Assembly (NCBI GenBank): GCA_944324435.1
Contig: CALUWH010000002.1
Span: forward strand, 105,028-169,027
Origin: Candidatus Gastranaerophilales bacterium
GTDB lineage: Bacteria; Cyanobacteriota; Vampirovibrionia; Gastranaerophilales; Gastranaerophilaceae
Direction: 5' to 3'
DNA length: 64,000 bases
Every line of letters starts with the position of its first letter. Within the stretch, counting starts at the first letter, position 1. The notes below the pieces were generated by a model. The model was given only the letters and a program-made list of their open reading frames with translations. It searched no databases and was not told the origin of the DNA. Shown piece after piece: positions 6,174 to 16,375 of the stretch. A program made the position numbers and the translations under genes.

Positions 6174-7031
6174 ATGAAAAGCTGTTTAATTTTGGGGTTT
6201 TTTGACGGAGTGCATATTGCGCACCAAGCTGTAATAGCTTCGGCCGTTGATTTTGCAAGGGTTAATAATGCTGCTGCAAAACTTATTACTTTTAAAGATT
6301 CTCCTTCAATGTTTTTCAACGGGCATGCCGAGTATATTTATACGAGGAAAGATTCTGTAAATAAGATTAAGTCACTCGGGGTTGAAGAGGTAATTGAACT
6401 TGATTTTGCTGAAATTGCCGGCATGACCGCAGAGGAGTATTTGAAATTTCTGGTTGATACATATTCGCCAATTTCGATTTCAACAGGATTCAACCATACT
6501 TTCGGGCATGCAAAGGGAGGAAATTCGGAATTTCTGGAATCAAATCAATCCGGATTCGGGTATAAATACTTTTGTATTCCTCCGCAAAAGCTCGGGGATG
6601 AAGTTGTAAGTTCTACGCTAATTAAAATGCTGCTCAAAAAAGGAGAGATAGAAAAAGCAAACAGTATGCTTGGGAGTAATTTTATTCTGGAGGGTGTCGT
6701 AAAAAGAGGCGCGCAAGTAGGCCGCACTATAGGCTTCCCGACTGCAAATATTGATTATCCTGCAAATATTGTGCAAATTCCTTTCGGCGTTTATAAGGCG
6801 GAAATCGACGGCAAGTTAGGTGTTCTGAACTGGGGGATGAAACCTACGGTACATAATACGCTGACTCCGGTTGTCGAAGTGCATATTCCGGATTTTAATG
6901 ATGACTTATACGGGAAAAATATTCAGATAGAAGTGGTTAAGCGTATCCGCGGCGAGCGAAAATTCAGCAGTCTGGAAGAGCTCAAGGCGCAAATTAAGAA
7001 GGATATAGAAGTATGCTCAAAGTCGTTATAA
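6174..7031 (+). CDS. ribF: Bifunctional riboflavin kinase / FAD synthetase
   Basis: Phosphorylates riboflavin to FMN and adenylates FMN to FAD in the cytosol. The 285 residues have the two standard modules. The N-terminal nucleotidyltransferase begins LILGFFDGVHIAHQAVI (the GxFDGxHxGH motif, with the second Gly replaced by Ala) and contains STLIKMLLKKGEIEKA. The C-terminal flavokinase contains RGAQVGRTIGFPTANI and LNWGMKPT. It is slightly shorter than typical (about 300). The start lies 8 nt after the upstream small gene with only a weak ribosome binding site, so translational coupling is likely. Its 3' end overlaps the next gene by 19 nt. Confidence 0.94.
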   Translation: MKSCLILGFFDGVHIAHQAVIASAVDFARVNNAAAKLITFKDSPSMFFNGHAEYIYTRKDSVNKIKSLGVEEVIELDFAEIAGMTAEEYLKFLVDTYSPISISTGFNHTFGHAKGGNSEFLESNQSGFGYKYFCIPPQKLGDEVVSSTLIKMLLKKGEIEKANSMLGSNFILEGVVKRGAQVGRTIGFPTANIDYPANIVQIPFGVYKAEIDGKLGVLNWGMKPTVHNTLTPVVEVHIPDFNDDLYGKNIQIEVVKRIRGERKFSSLEELKAQIKKDIEVCSKSL

Positions 7032-7969
7032 TAGGATATGGCGAAATGTTTACAAATCTTATTGCAGGCGCTCTTGATGCAGGGTGTGATATCGTAGGTG
7101 TGTACAGAAGCGAGATGAAGAAGTACCACCCGATTATAAGGAGGATTAAAGACATAATCAATCCGTCTTTGGAGCATAACTATATCAAAAGCTATAATTT
7201 ACCTGAAATAGATGTGAGAGGTGGGGTAAATACGAAGGATTTTAAAAAGGCTCTTTTAAAGCTTAATCCTGATATAATTCTTGTAGGCTCCTGGGGAGAA
7301 AAATTCTCAAAAGAAATTTATGCTTTGCCTAAAATTGCGGCAATAAATGCTCATCCTTCGCTTCTTCCTCAATACAGAGGTCCTAATCCTTATTTTTGGA
7401 CAATAAAAAATCAGGAGCAGACAACGGGAGTGACATTTCATCTGATAGACAGCGGTTATGATACAGGGGCTATTCTGGCTCAGGAAGAAGTAAAGATTTA
7501 CCCCTCTGATACGGGTAAAACTTTAAAAGAGAGAACAGTGCTTACGGCAAGAGGGGTTGTGTGTGAGCTTTTGAAAGCTTTGAGGGAAGATATTATAATT
7601 CCTTTGAGCCAAAGAGATGATAGGTCTAGTTATTTTTCTCATCCGGAGGGGCTGGAACTTGATTTTTCAAGAACGGCAGAGGAAAATTGTGCGGTAATAA
7701 GGGCAAGCTACCCCTGGGCAAGGGCTTACTTTTATCATAATTACACCTGTATGGCAGCACTCCCGGAACATTTGGAAATAGCTGAAAATAATACGGAATA
7801 CAAAGAGTCCGGCACTATTACGGAGTCGGATTATAAAACCCACACAATTTGTGTACTGTGTGGGAATAATAAAATTTTAAGAATGAAAATTGAACATTTT
7901 CGAAAATTAGACAAACCGTTTACGGGAAATTATATTAAAAGAGAGCTTAGTGCCGGTTGTACCCTATAG
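7013..7969 (+). CDS. Formyltransferase-family protein (Fmt-like)
   Basis: A 318-residue protein with the formyl_transferase N-terminal fold: IIGYGEMFTNLIAGAL near the start, then the folate-dependent catalytic segment INAHPSLLPQYRGPNP (catalytic Asn and His) and DSGYDTGAILAQE (catalytic Asp). The C-terminal part (about 220-318) has the size of the Fmt/ArnA C-terminal domain but is divergent. It might be the organism's methionyl-tRNA formyltransferase or a sugar-nucleotide N-formyltransferase used for surface glycans; sequence alone does not decide. It overlaps ribF by 19 nt and, tail to tail, the AAA+ gene by 23 nt. Confidence 0.85.
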   Translation: MLKVVIIGYGEMFTNLIAGALDAGCDIVGVYRSEMKKYHPIIRRIKDIINPSLEHNYIKSYNLPEIDVRGGVNTKDFKKALLKLNPDIILVGSWGEKFSKEIYALPKIAAINAHPSLLPQYRGPNPYFWTIKNQEQTTGVTFHLIDSGYDTGAILAQEEVKIYPSDTGKTLKERTVLTARGVVCELLKALREDIIIPLSQRDDRSSYFSHPEGLELDFSRTAEENCAVIRASYPWARAYFYHNYTCMAALPEHLEIAENNTEYKESGTITESDYKTHTICVLCGNNKILRMKIEHFRKLDKPFTGNYIKRELSAGCTL

Positions 7970-9458
7970 GTTTGCGTTTGCCTGAGCTGCGGCTTGTTTT
8001 AAAGTTGTCTATTGCTTTCATAAAATCTTCATCAGCAATTTTAAACATTTCTAAATCCGCATCCGTGAGTGTGTTTCTGTCGAGCTTATCCAGAATTCCT
8101 GCACGGCGGTAACCATTCAGGTAAGCATCATTAACAATTCTCTTTATATCAGCTCCGGTAACATCAGCATCAAACATGGCCTGTATAATCTCTTCTTTGT
8201 TGAGATTTTCATCAAGAGGCTTTTTCTTTGCATGAATATCAAAGATTTTGCTTACGCCATCCCTATCAGGCTTTTTGAATTCCAAATGTTTGCCGAATCT
8301 TCCGGAACGCAGAATTGCCGGGTCTATGGCCTCCTTGTTATTTGTTGCCGCAAGTACAAATACATCGTGCTTATTGTCTTCAATATCTGTCATAAGTGTC
8401 AGGATTTGGTTAACGACTTTGTCTCCGTAGACGTCTTGCCCGCCTCTTGCTCTTGCAACAGCATCAAATTCATCTAAAAATATCAAATATGGCTGATTTT
8501 CTATTGCTTCATCAAACAGATCTCTCCAACCCTTTTCAGAAGCTCCGACCCATTTTGATTCCAATTCAAGCCCGTTTAAATATTTTGCATTGATTCCTGC
8601 TTCATTTTGTAAGGCTTTTGCAACGTAAGTTTTACCTGTTCCCGGAGGGCCATGGAGAATGTAGCCGTGGGTTAAGTCGATATTTTCATAAGCTTTAGGA
8701 TTTCTAAGCGGATATAAAATACCTTCTTTTAGCTCCTTGATTACATTATCAGCCCCAGCTACATCGCTGAACATAACCTGCTGAATCGGCTTTTTATCCT
8801 GATACAATTCTTTTAATGTTTTCTTATTCTGCCCCTGTATAACTTTTTCCGCCTCTTTTTCAAAATTAAAGGCCTTTGCGTACATATACCTGTGGAATGA
8901 TAAGCTTCTGCTTTTCGGTTTTTCAAGTACATTAAGCGTTTTATCCTGATATCTTATTATATCGCCCGGTATAACATAATAACTGTCATAAGCGTCCAGA
9001 AAGTATTCTTTTCCATCTGTAGTTAAAGATACTTTTTCAGGGTTGCCGTTTATGACTCCCATTTCATTGAAATTATTTTTCATAAATCCTAAAATTCCGG
9101 GAGACTTGTCATCTTCAATAAAAAATGCTCGTTTAATAACTTCCTTTACTTTGAGAATAGAGTTAATCATTGCTGTTTGAGCCGTTTTAATATCGGGGCC
9201 TGTTATTAGCAGGTCTCCATGTTTCATAAAAGAGAAAGCATCCGCAAGCTTTTCTTCCAGAGGAAATTGTTTAACAAGAGCCAGGGCGGCAGTTTCGATT
9301 TCTCCTCTAAAATTTATTTGAAGGCGGTTGTATGTTAAATCTCTAAGCTCCATTGGCTTGGAACTTCCAACGCTATTCGAATCTACGGATTTATGCTTAG
9401 GCTGCACAGTGTAATTCTGACTAATCGGTGTTAAATTGTTTAGTTTTTGGATTCTCAT
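7947..9458 (-). CDS. AAA+ ATPase with disordered N-terminal leader (paralogue 1)
   Basis: A 503-residue protein. Residues 1-52 are low-complexity and end in LQINFRG; 55-220 form a divergent N-terminal domain; 228-480 are a classical AAA module. Within it are Walker A GPPGTGKT (270-277), Walker B LIFLDE (325-330), sensor ATNN (371-374) and the arginine-finger region LRSGRFG (383-389). The module resembles the FtsH/Cdc48/katanin group, but there is no transmembrane segment and no protease domain. It has the same build as the AAA+ gene at 52501-53994, whose N-terminal domain is equally unrecognisable. Likely a protein unfoldase or remodelling ATPase with an unknown substrate. Start ATG 9458 has GAGGAGGT directly upstream. 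Confidence 0.9.
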   Translation of the reverse strand: MRIQKLNNLTPISQNYTVQPKHKSVDSNSVGSSKPMELRDLTYNRLQINFRGEIETAALALVKQFPLEEKLADAFSFMKHGDLLITGPDIKTAQTAMINSILKVKEVIKRAFFIEDDKSPGILGFMKNNFNEMGVINGNPEKVSLTTDGKEYFLDAYDSYYVIPGDIIRYQDKTLNVLEKPKSRSLSFHRYMYAKAFNFEKEAEKVIQGQNKKTLKELYQDKKPIQQVMFSDVAGADNVIKELKEGILYPLRNPKAYENIDLTHGYILHGPPGTGKTYVAKALQNEAGINAKYLNGLELESKWVGASEKGWRDLFDEAIENQPYLIFLDEFDAVARARGGQDVYGDKVVNQILTLMTDIEDNKHDVFVLAATNNKEAIDPAILRSGRFGKHLEFKKPDRDGVSKIFDIHAKKKPLDENLNKEEIIQAMFDADVTGADIKRIVNDAYLNGYRRAGILDKLDRNTLTDADLEMFKIADEDFMKAIDNFKTSRSSGKRKPIGYNRH

Positions 9459-9480
9459 TTTACCTCCTCATAAAATAAAT

Positions 9481-9510
9481 GAACCTGCAAATATACTTCT
9501 CTGCAGGTTC
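9481..9510 (-). promoter_or_regulatory. Hairpin in the leader of the AAA+ gene
   Basis: Arms GAACCTGCA and TGCAGGTTC (9481-9489, 9502-9510) lie 22 nt upstream of the AAA+ ATG, inside a leader of roughly 215 nt. On the minus strand it is followed by ATTTATTTTAT, so it could be a weak terminator/attenuator before the AAA+ gene. Confidence 0.5.
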
Positions 9511-9681
9511 TCGTGATATAAAAAAGTGTGTGTGTAAACTATATCTCCTGCAGCTGCCGGTTCCAAATAAGGAGGTGCATCACAAATTTGACCACATGAA
9601 CATTGTGTGACTTTGATAGTAAATTTAGTTTGTTGTTGAAAATAGTCAATTAATGAACCCCTAATCTGATTTATGGTGTTC

Positions 9682-9710
9682 ATAGTACACTATTTTTTTA
9701 AACTTGTCAA
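9682..9710 (-). promoter_or_regulatory. Promoter between pyrG and the AAA+ gene
   Basis: On the minus strand TTGACA (9710-9705), 17-bp spacer, TACTAT (9687-9682). Predicted start near 9675, giving a long leader before the AAA+ ATG at 9458. Confidence 0.65.
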
Positions 9711-9722
9711 TAGTAAAGAGTT

Positions 9723-11342
<1,620 letters not shown>

Positions 11343-11400
11343 TTAACAATTAACCCTTTTTCCTTCTATTTGCCAAGAGAGAGGATGTATTACCCACTAA

Positions 11401-11427
11401 AAAAAGAGGGCAGTTAACCCTCTTTTT
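11401..11427 (-). terminator. Terminator of gatC
   Basis: Arms AAAAAGAGGG and CCCTCTTTTT around a 7-nt loop, with a T-run on the minus strand. The gatC stop codon overlaps the first arm. Confidence 0.85.
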
Positions 11428-11707
11428 AATTTATCTTAGGAACTCTGAAAAATCCGTTCTCCTCAAGGGGGGCATTTTTCATAAGTTCTTCTTTGGTCTG
11501 TTCGTAGTAAACTTCATCTTCTCGCATAACATTAACGAAGTCAATTGCGTGTGCCATTGGTTCAACATTTGATGTATCGACTTCATTCATTGCATCAACA
11601 TGCTTCAATACATCACCCAATTGCTTTGTGAATTTTTCTTTTTCTTCTTCCGTTAATTCCAAACGAGCCAGTTTTGCTACGTGTTCTACATCTTTTATTG
11701 TAATCAT
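11426..11707 (-). CDS. gatC: Asp-tRNA(Asn)/Glu-tRNA(Gln) amidotransferase subunit C
   Basis: The small subunit of the GatCAB complex, which converts mischarged Glu-tRNA(Gln) and Asp-tRNA(Asn) to the correct amides. The 93 residues are typical: TIKDVEHVAKLARLELTEEE at the N-terminus, an N-terminal helix pair, and the conserved C-terminal stretch MREDEV...NAPLEENGFFRVPKI. GatA and GatB are not adjacent, which is common in this kind of genome. Single gene with its own terminator. Confidence 0.93.
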   Translation of the reverse strand: MITIKDVEHVAKLARLELTEEEKEKFTKQLGDVLKHVDAMNEVDTSNVEPMAHAIDFVNVMREDEVYYEQTKEELMKNAPLEENGFFRVPKIN

Positions 11708-11820
11708 AATTTTCGTACTCCAATACAGAAAATACTAACATAAAAAAACACCCTCGTAAACAAAAATTTTATATAAGTATTTAAACAAGAAAAAAAGACG
11801 CAGACTCTTTGACGGAGAGT

Positions 11821-12234
11821 TTACCGACTCTTTTTTTTACTTACTTTTTCTAAGACTTCGTCAAAACTCACAATGGGTTCAAGCCGGTATCCGCAGCCGT
11901 CTGCAAGAGTTCCGCCCATCATGAATAATTCTTCCTGAGGGTATCGTCTGCATATTCCGGGACGTTTTTTATGAATCTTGCATTTATTAGTTTCTTTATC
12001 GAGATTCATGCACTCAAAAACAAGACCCGTCTCATCTTTGTCGACTATTTTGAGATAAGTATAAAACGGATGGAGTTTTTGCAATTTTTTAAATTCTTCT
12101 TCTGTCTGGATTACGTTTTTATGTTTTACATAAATCTTTTGGCAGCACCTGCCGCAGGCATTACAAGAGCCTGCCCTATAGTATTTTTTTCGTAAAACAT
12201 AAAGGTAAAAGAATTTTTTTATTTTTTTAAGCAT
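11821..12234 (-). CDS. YkgJ-family cysteine-cluster protein
   Basis: A 137-residue protein with the CxxCxxCC N-terminal motif (Cys24, 27, 30, 31 in CNACGRCC) and a second cluster C-x11-C...C (CMNLDKETNKCKIHKKRPGICRRYP). This fits the metal-chelating YkgJ/UPF0153 family, which probably binds zinc or an Fe-S cluster; the biochemical role is unknown. A basic N-terminus (MLKKIKKFFYLYVLRKKYYR) could sit on the membrane surface. Its start overlaps the end of the upstream TPR gene by 8 nt, so the two are translationally coupled. Confidence 0.85.
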   Translation of the reverse strand: MLKKIKKFFYLYVLRKKYYRAGSCNACGRCCQKIYVKHKNVIQTEEEFKKLQKLHPFYTYLKIVDKDETGLVFECMNLDKETNKCKIHKKRPGICRRYPQEELFMMGGTLADGCGYRLEPIVSFDEVLEKVSKKKSR

Positions 12235-13408
12235 CAGAAACTCGTGATTTTGCTAATTTGTATTCAGGTGAATTTACATCGGAAAAAAGCAGGATTTTGG
12301 AGAAATATTTTTTTGCATTCAAAATATCACCGTTCGCATACAAAACACGACCTCGCTGAAGGCACGTATTAATTATTCTCTCTTCAGGATTCAGAAAAGA
12401 TTTTAAGGTCGCTATTCGTTCACCAAGTTTATCTTCAAGTTTATTATTTAATATCAAACAGTTTTCATATTCCATTAACGCAAGATGATAATTGTTATTA
12501 TCATAATATTTATCGGCCCATTCTTTATGTCCTTTATAGCTGAAATCATCAAATGAAGCATCAAGTTCCTGTATTGTTTTCATCGCCCTCAGGTATTCGG
12601 ACTGTTTATTTAATACAAGTGGTGCTATACGTCTCAGAGTGCAATATGCTGCTGTGTAATCTCCCAAATTAATAAATACCGAAGCAAGTTTATGCAGGAC
12701 ATCCAAAGACTTGTTGTCTATACAAAACGCTTGTTTTAAATATATCATTGCATGCATTGAATCGTTCTCGTTAAGATATGTTCTACCGAGAAGGTAATTT
12801 ATATCAAAATTGGTTGGCGCGTTCTTTTCCGCAAATTCAAGGTATTCTATTGCCCCCTTGTTATTAGCCATATTAAGCGCAATTTGCCCTCGCTGCATAA
12901 ACTCCAATGCCGTGCTTTTACATTTATCGATGCTCTGTTTTATGGTATTATATGAATTTCCTCTGTCTTTTGCGTATTTTAAATATTTATCATAGAAAAA
13001 AAATGCCTGAAACTTCATGCCTTTTGTGAAGTATGAAGTTGCTAAATTAAGACAAACGGCTTCATCATCGGGTTTATAGGCATAATAGTATGACCAGTTT
13101 TCAATAGCATTTTTCAAATCCTTACGCTTAAAGAAGATGTTGCCGATGTAAAGATAAGAAGAATTTTTAAAATTCTCCAGACCGATTGATTTTTTGAAAT
13201 ACTCTTCTGCAGCTAAAAGATTATTAAGTTTGTAATAACATCTTCCGATTTCATAATAAAGCCTGTATGAGGTGCTCATATTGAGCATGCCTAAGTACAG
13301 GTTTAATGCTTCGTTGTATTTGCCTTTGCTGTAATGATTTTTTGCAGCTTCCAGTTTTTTATTCTCTATATCAGAATTATCTTGAACATAATAATCAGAC
13401 GATACCAT
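12227..13408 (-). CDS. Tetratricopeptide-repeat protein
   Basis: A 393-residue, almost entirely helical protein with at least eight TPR-like 34-residue units (for example YNEALNLYLGMLNMSTSYRL, LAAEEYFKKSIGLENF, KGAIEYLEFAEKNAPTNFDI, HAMIYLKQAFCIDNKSLDVL). No signal peptide or membrane segment, so a cytosolic scaffold with an unknown partner. TAAAAT with an extended TGG lies 6 nt before the ATG and there is no Shine-Dalgarno sequence, so it may be made from a leaderless transcript as well as from the upstream promoter. The 115-residue gene upstream ends 18 nt before it; the YkgJ gene downstream overlaps it. Confidence 0.88.
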   Translation of the reverse strand: MVSSDYYVQDNSDIENKKLEAAKNHYSKGKYNEALNLYLGMLNMSTSYRLYYEIGRCYYKLNNLLAAEEYFKKSIGLENFKNSSYLYIGNIFFKRKDLKNAIENWSYYYAYKPDDEAVCLNLATSYFTKGMKFQAFFFYDKYLKYAKDRGNSYNTIKQSIDKCKSTALEFMQRGQIALNMANNKGAIEYLEFAEKNAPTNFDINYLLGRTYLNENDSMHAMIYLKQAFCIDNKSLDVLHKLASVFINLGDYTAAYCTLRRIAPLVLNKQSEYLRAMKTIQELDASFDDFSYKGHKEWADKYYDNNNYHLALMEYENCLILNNKLEDKLGERIATLKSFLNPEERIINTCLQRGRVLYANGDILNAKKYFSKILLFSDVNSPEYKLAKSRVSDA

Positions 13409-13426
13409 GGCTGTATTTTACCACAT

Positions 13427-13774
13427 TTACAGCTCTAAATCATCCCAAAGTTTAGAATTTGTTACAAGACTCGATAAAACGTCGTCCTCAAAAACATCCA
13501 CAACCCCGTCTTTAAAGAGCTTATCCATTTTTTCTAAATGTGAATTGTCTTCAGGATCACTTATTGCAATTTTTGTAAACTTATTTATATCTAAATCTCT
13601 CTGAAACAATTCCATTGCATTTGAAGATATTTCAGATTTATCAACATAAGGATTTACGGCATATCCGTTCTTTTGCAAATTTGCTCGAACTGCTGCAAGA
13701 TTAATTATATTGCTCGCATTATCTAATTGAGAGTTATAGAAAGTATTTCCGCTATCATTAATATTATTGAACAT
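13427..13774 (-). CDS. Protein of unknown function
   Basis: 115 residues, acidic, with an Asn-rich N-terminus (MFNNINDSGNTFYNSQLDNASNIIN) and a helical C-terminal half (SHLEKMDKLFKDGVVDVFEDDVLSSLV). No cysteine, signal peptide or membrane segment, and no family recognised. It is the first gene of the unit ending in the TPR and YkgJ genes, with a consensus promoter about 36 nt upstream. Confidence 0.7.
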   Translation of the reverse strand: MFNNINDSGNTFYNSQLDNASNIINLAAVRANLQKNGYAVNPYVDKSEISSNAMELFQRDLDINKFTKIAISDPEDNSHLEKMDKLFKDGVVDVFEDDVLSSLVTNSKLWDDLEL

Positions 13775-13809
13775 GAGACCCTAATCTCCCCAATTATTTT
13801 TCTTTTATT

Positions 13810-13838
13810 ATTATACAATTGGGCGATTTTGTTATCAA
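13810..13838 (-). promoter_or_regulatory. Promoter of the 115-residue/TPR/YkgJ operon
   Basis: Minus strand TTGATA (13838-13833), 17-bp spacer, TATAAT (13815-13810). Predicted start near 13803, leader about 29 nt. Confidence 0.75.
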
Positions 13839-13862
13839 CCGTTTAAACGATATTTTTCAACA

Positions 13863-15080
13863 TTAGATAAGAATTTGTGTACCAAGCATGATTCTGTGTG
13901 AATCTTTTGCTGCATCGTTCTGACAGAATATATAATTTAATATTAATCTCAAGCCCTGACCTTTTATAAAGTAGTTAAGACCAACTGTATATTCTCTTTG
14001 ATTATTATTTGCAATTTCCCTGTTCGGGTCAAACTCGTCATATCTTGCAATAATTTGAAGTTTTTTAGTTAACATATATCCTAAAGTCGCATAAAAACCG
14101 CTTGCATGCTTATCAGTTGAAAATCCGGAAGGACCGTTATATCCGTTAGCCTGTGCCCATTCAAAATTTGCCATAAACCGCTTGTAATCATACTGGATAT
14201 GAGCACCAACTACACAAAAGTTATTATCTCTGTGTCCGGCATCCATGCTGCCGCCTATAAGTAATTTGCCGTATTTACCATCTGTTTTGCCGAGGGGTTT
14301 CAAATCAACTCTGCCTATAAATTCTGCGCCCGGAAAAAATTCCTGAAAATATGTATCAGAACTATATACACCGAAATCATAGCCCAAAAGACTGTAATCG
14401 CCGGATATACGAGCACCTAATTTACGTACCGTACCGAAGTTTCTGGAGATTTGTGAACGAGCCAAAAACGGCAGTACAAACGGGCCATAAGCACCTTCCA
14501 TTCCGACCGGCGGACGAGTATGCCCTACCATTATTCTATGGTGAGGAATCTTATTGGTTGCAATATACATATCCGCAAAAAGATTCTGAATAACGTTCCT
14601 TTCCGAATACGGTGAAACATTAATCATAACTCGAAAATCTGCATTATTATTCTTTAAATAACCATCAAAACCTACATTAATGGTGTTAATATCATAATGA
14701 TTAGTTGTGTGTTCTGTGCCAACACCTTCTGAAAAGTTTAAGCCAATATCGCCATTGTATCCTGCCCACAATTGAGTTCTGTCCCAGATGGAATCTTCAT
14801 CAAATTTATGGGTTAAAACATTTTCCAAAAGATATGTGGGTTTATCATATTTATCTACTTCCAGATGATAAACATCCTGAAGCTTTTCCTTTAGAGTCTT
14901 ATCCTCAGGAGCTTTCTCTTCTGAAATCGAAACCGCTTGAGGAACTTCAACCTCTTCTTCTACATTTTCTAAAACAACCTCTTCTAAATTATTTTCTTTA
15001 GGCGCATTCTTGGCCGCATATACTGGGGTTGCTAATACAAATATTAAAGCTATTAATGCCGGTAAAATCTTCTTTCTCAT
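13863..15080 (-). CDS. Outer-membrane beta-barrel, OprP-like porin
   Basis: A 405-residue protein with signal peptide MRKKILPALIALIFVLATPVYA, an acidic, Glu/Val-rich segment (about 25-65), a short coiled stretch, and then about 300 residues of alternating amphipathic strands rich in Gly, Tyr and Asn (RTQLWAGYNGDIGLNFS, VGFDGYLKNNNADFRVMINV, HRIMVGHTRPPVG, LQIIARYDEFDPN). It ends in HRIMLGTQILI, the expected last beta strand. The barrel resembles phosphate-selective porin O/P proteins; substrate unknown. There is no SLH domain, unlike typical cyanobacterial porins. Start chosen at 15080, where the signal peptide begins; a TGGTATATA extended -10 lies just upstream with no clear ribosome binding site. 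Confidence 0.8.
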   Translation of the reverse strand: MRKKILPALIALIFVLATPVYAAKNAPKENNLEEVVLENVEEEVEVPQAVSISEEKAPEDKTLKEKLQDVYHLEVDKYDKPTYLLENVLTHKFDEDSIWDRTQLWAGYNGDIGLNFSEGVGTEHTTNHYDINTINVGFDGYLKNNNADFRVMINVSPYSERNVIQNLFADMYIATNKIPHHRIMVGHTRPPVGMEGAYGPFVLPFLARSQISRNFGTVRKLGARISGDYSLLGYDFGVYSSDTYFQEFFPGAEFIGRVDLKPLGKTDGKYGKLLIGGSMDAGHRDNNFCVVGAHIQYDYKRFMANFEWAQANGYNGPSGFSTDKHASGFYATLGYMLTKKLQIIARYDEFDPNREIANNNQREYTVGLNYFIKGQGLRLILNYIFCQNDAAKDSHRIMLGTQILI

Positions 15081-15103
15081 AACTATATTCTTATATATAC
15101 CAT

Positions 15104-15145
15104 AAAAAAAGACCAACTCTTAAAACCTAAGAGCCGGTCTTTTTT
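15104..15145 (-). terminator. Terminator of the formate/nitrite channel gene
   Basis: Outer arms AAAAAGACC and GGTCTTTTT with an inner ACTCTTA/TAAGAG pairing, located between the channel gene and the porin promoter. Confidence 0.85.
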
Positions 15146-15152
15146 ACTTAGA

Positions 15153-16022
15153 TTATTCGTGATGTCTGCGTTCTTCTCTTAAGTAAGCAGTCCAGAAGAG
15201 CAGAACTACAAATACAAATGCTCCAACAATATTTCCGAGTGTTACAGGTAGCAAGTTGTGAACAAAGAAACCTTTCCAAGTCATTGTTGCAAGCTGGTCA
15301 GGAGTCAAACCTGATGCTGCTACTATTCCTGGGAAGTGTTTCATTAATATTCCATTAGGAATGAAGAACATATTTGCAACACTGTGTTCGTAGCCTGATG
15401 CAACGAATGTCATTATTGGGAAGAATATTGCAAAAATCTTACCAATAACACGTTTTGAAGTTGATGCCATAAATATTGCTAAGCATACAAGCCAGTTACA
15501 TAAAATACCTCTGAAGAAGGCTTCTGTAAAGGTTAAATTAATTTTACTAAAAGCGGTTTGCATAGCAGTTACTCCAACAGCGTCTCCGCCGTTATGCCCC
15601 ATGCCGGCAAAATAAACCAGAGCTGCAAGGAGGATAGAGCCGATAAAGTTTGCAATATAAACTACTGTCCAGCTTCTCAAAAGCTTCATAAGGCTGATTT
15701 TCTTTTCTAATACAGCAAATGTCATCATAACATTACCGGTAAATAGCTCTGCTCCTGTGAGTGTAACTAACATCAAGCCTGTAGCAAAGGTCATTGCTCC
15801 GATAAGTTTTGTGAAGCCCCAGCCCATATTAGAATCGCCGGTCATTACTGTTAATGATACCTGGGCACCAAATGCGATAAATGCACCTGCTGCTATAGCA
15901 AGTGTAAACATTTTTGTTTTACTGTAATCAGCCTTTCCTGTCATTACGTTGTCGCTTATTTCATGTACGGTTGCGCTTGGCGTAAGACTATCGACGGTGG
16001 AAATTACCTTTTCTTCTTCCAT
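15153..16022 (-). CDS. focA: Formate/nitrite transporter (FNT) family channel
   Basis: A 289-residue inner-membrane protein with six predicted helices and the FNT half-repeats: FTGNVMMTFAVLEKK in the first and GILCNWLVCLAIFMA in the second, plus EHSVANMFFIPNG. It exports or imports small monovalent acids such as formate. A fermentative metabolism (see also the alcohol dehydrogenase at 34.3 kb) would fit formate, but nitrite or hydrosulfide cannot be excluded, so the symbol is provisional. ATG 16022 has AGGAG 8 nt upstream and is preferred to a start 45 nt earlier. No pflB or nitrate-reduction gene is near. Confidence 0.88.
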   Translation of the reverse strand: MEEEKVISTVDSLTPSATVHEISDNVMTGKADYSKTKMFTLAIAAGAFIAFGAQVSLTVMTGDSNMGWGFTKLIGAMTFATGLMLVTLTGAELFTGNVMMTFAVLEKKISLMKLLRSWTVVYIANFIGSILLAALVYFAGMGHNGGDAVGVTAMQTAFSKINLTFTEAFFRGILCNWLVCLAIFMASTSKRVIGKIFAIFFPIMTFVASGYEHSVANMFFIPNGILMKHFPGIVAASGLTPDQLATMTWKGFFVHNLLPVTLGNIVGAFVFVVLLFWTAYLREERRHHE

Positions 16023-16298
16023 TTTCTTTTCTCCTATTGTATATTTAAAAAACTGCTCTTCGGGCAATACAAATTTAATGCTAAATCCAACGAACAGGAA
16101 TTTATGCTAAGCTTTTATATTTGACTATTTATATCTTCATAATTTTGTATTACTTTTTAATGTTCACTTGAAACATTTGCTTCCCAAAAAGAAGTTTTAG
16201 TCCGTACTTGATAATATCACCTGAATATTTAAATGTAAAGAGGGTAAATATTAACTAGTATAGCGTACGCAAAATATTGAATTTTCCTGCACACTGTA

Positions 16299-16337
16299 AA
16301 AACCCTAAAACCTATTTTAAAAAGGTCTTAGGGTTTT
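16299..16337 (-). terminator. Terminator of fabG
   Basis: Arms AAAACCCTAA (16299-16308) and TTAGGGTTTT (16328-16337) with inner ACC/GGT pairing and T-runs on both sides. The remainder of the 353-bp gap between focA and fabG holds AT-rich sequence that presumably includes the focA promoter, but no box I can assign. Confidence 0.8.
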
Positions 16338-16375
16338 AATCAAATAGTAATTACAGCCGTATTATCAAATTTAGA

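Noticed and set aside
9468..9683. 71-codon open frame with a CSCGQIC stretch between pyrG and the AAA+ gene
   Set aside because: Its ATG lies inside the -10 box of a good promoter, it has no ribosome binding site, and its 3' part runs through a perfect hairpin; better read as an untranslated leader.
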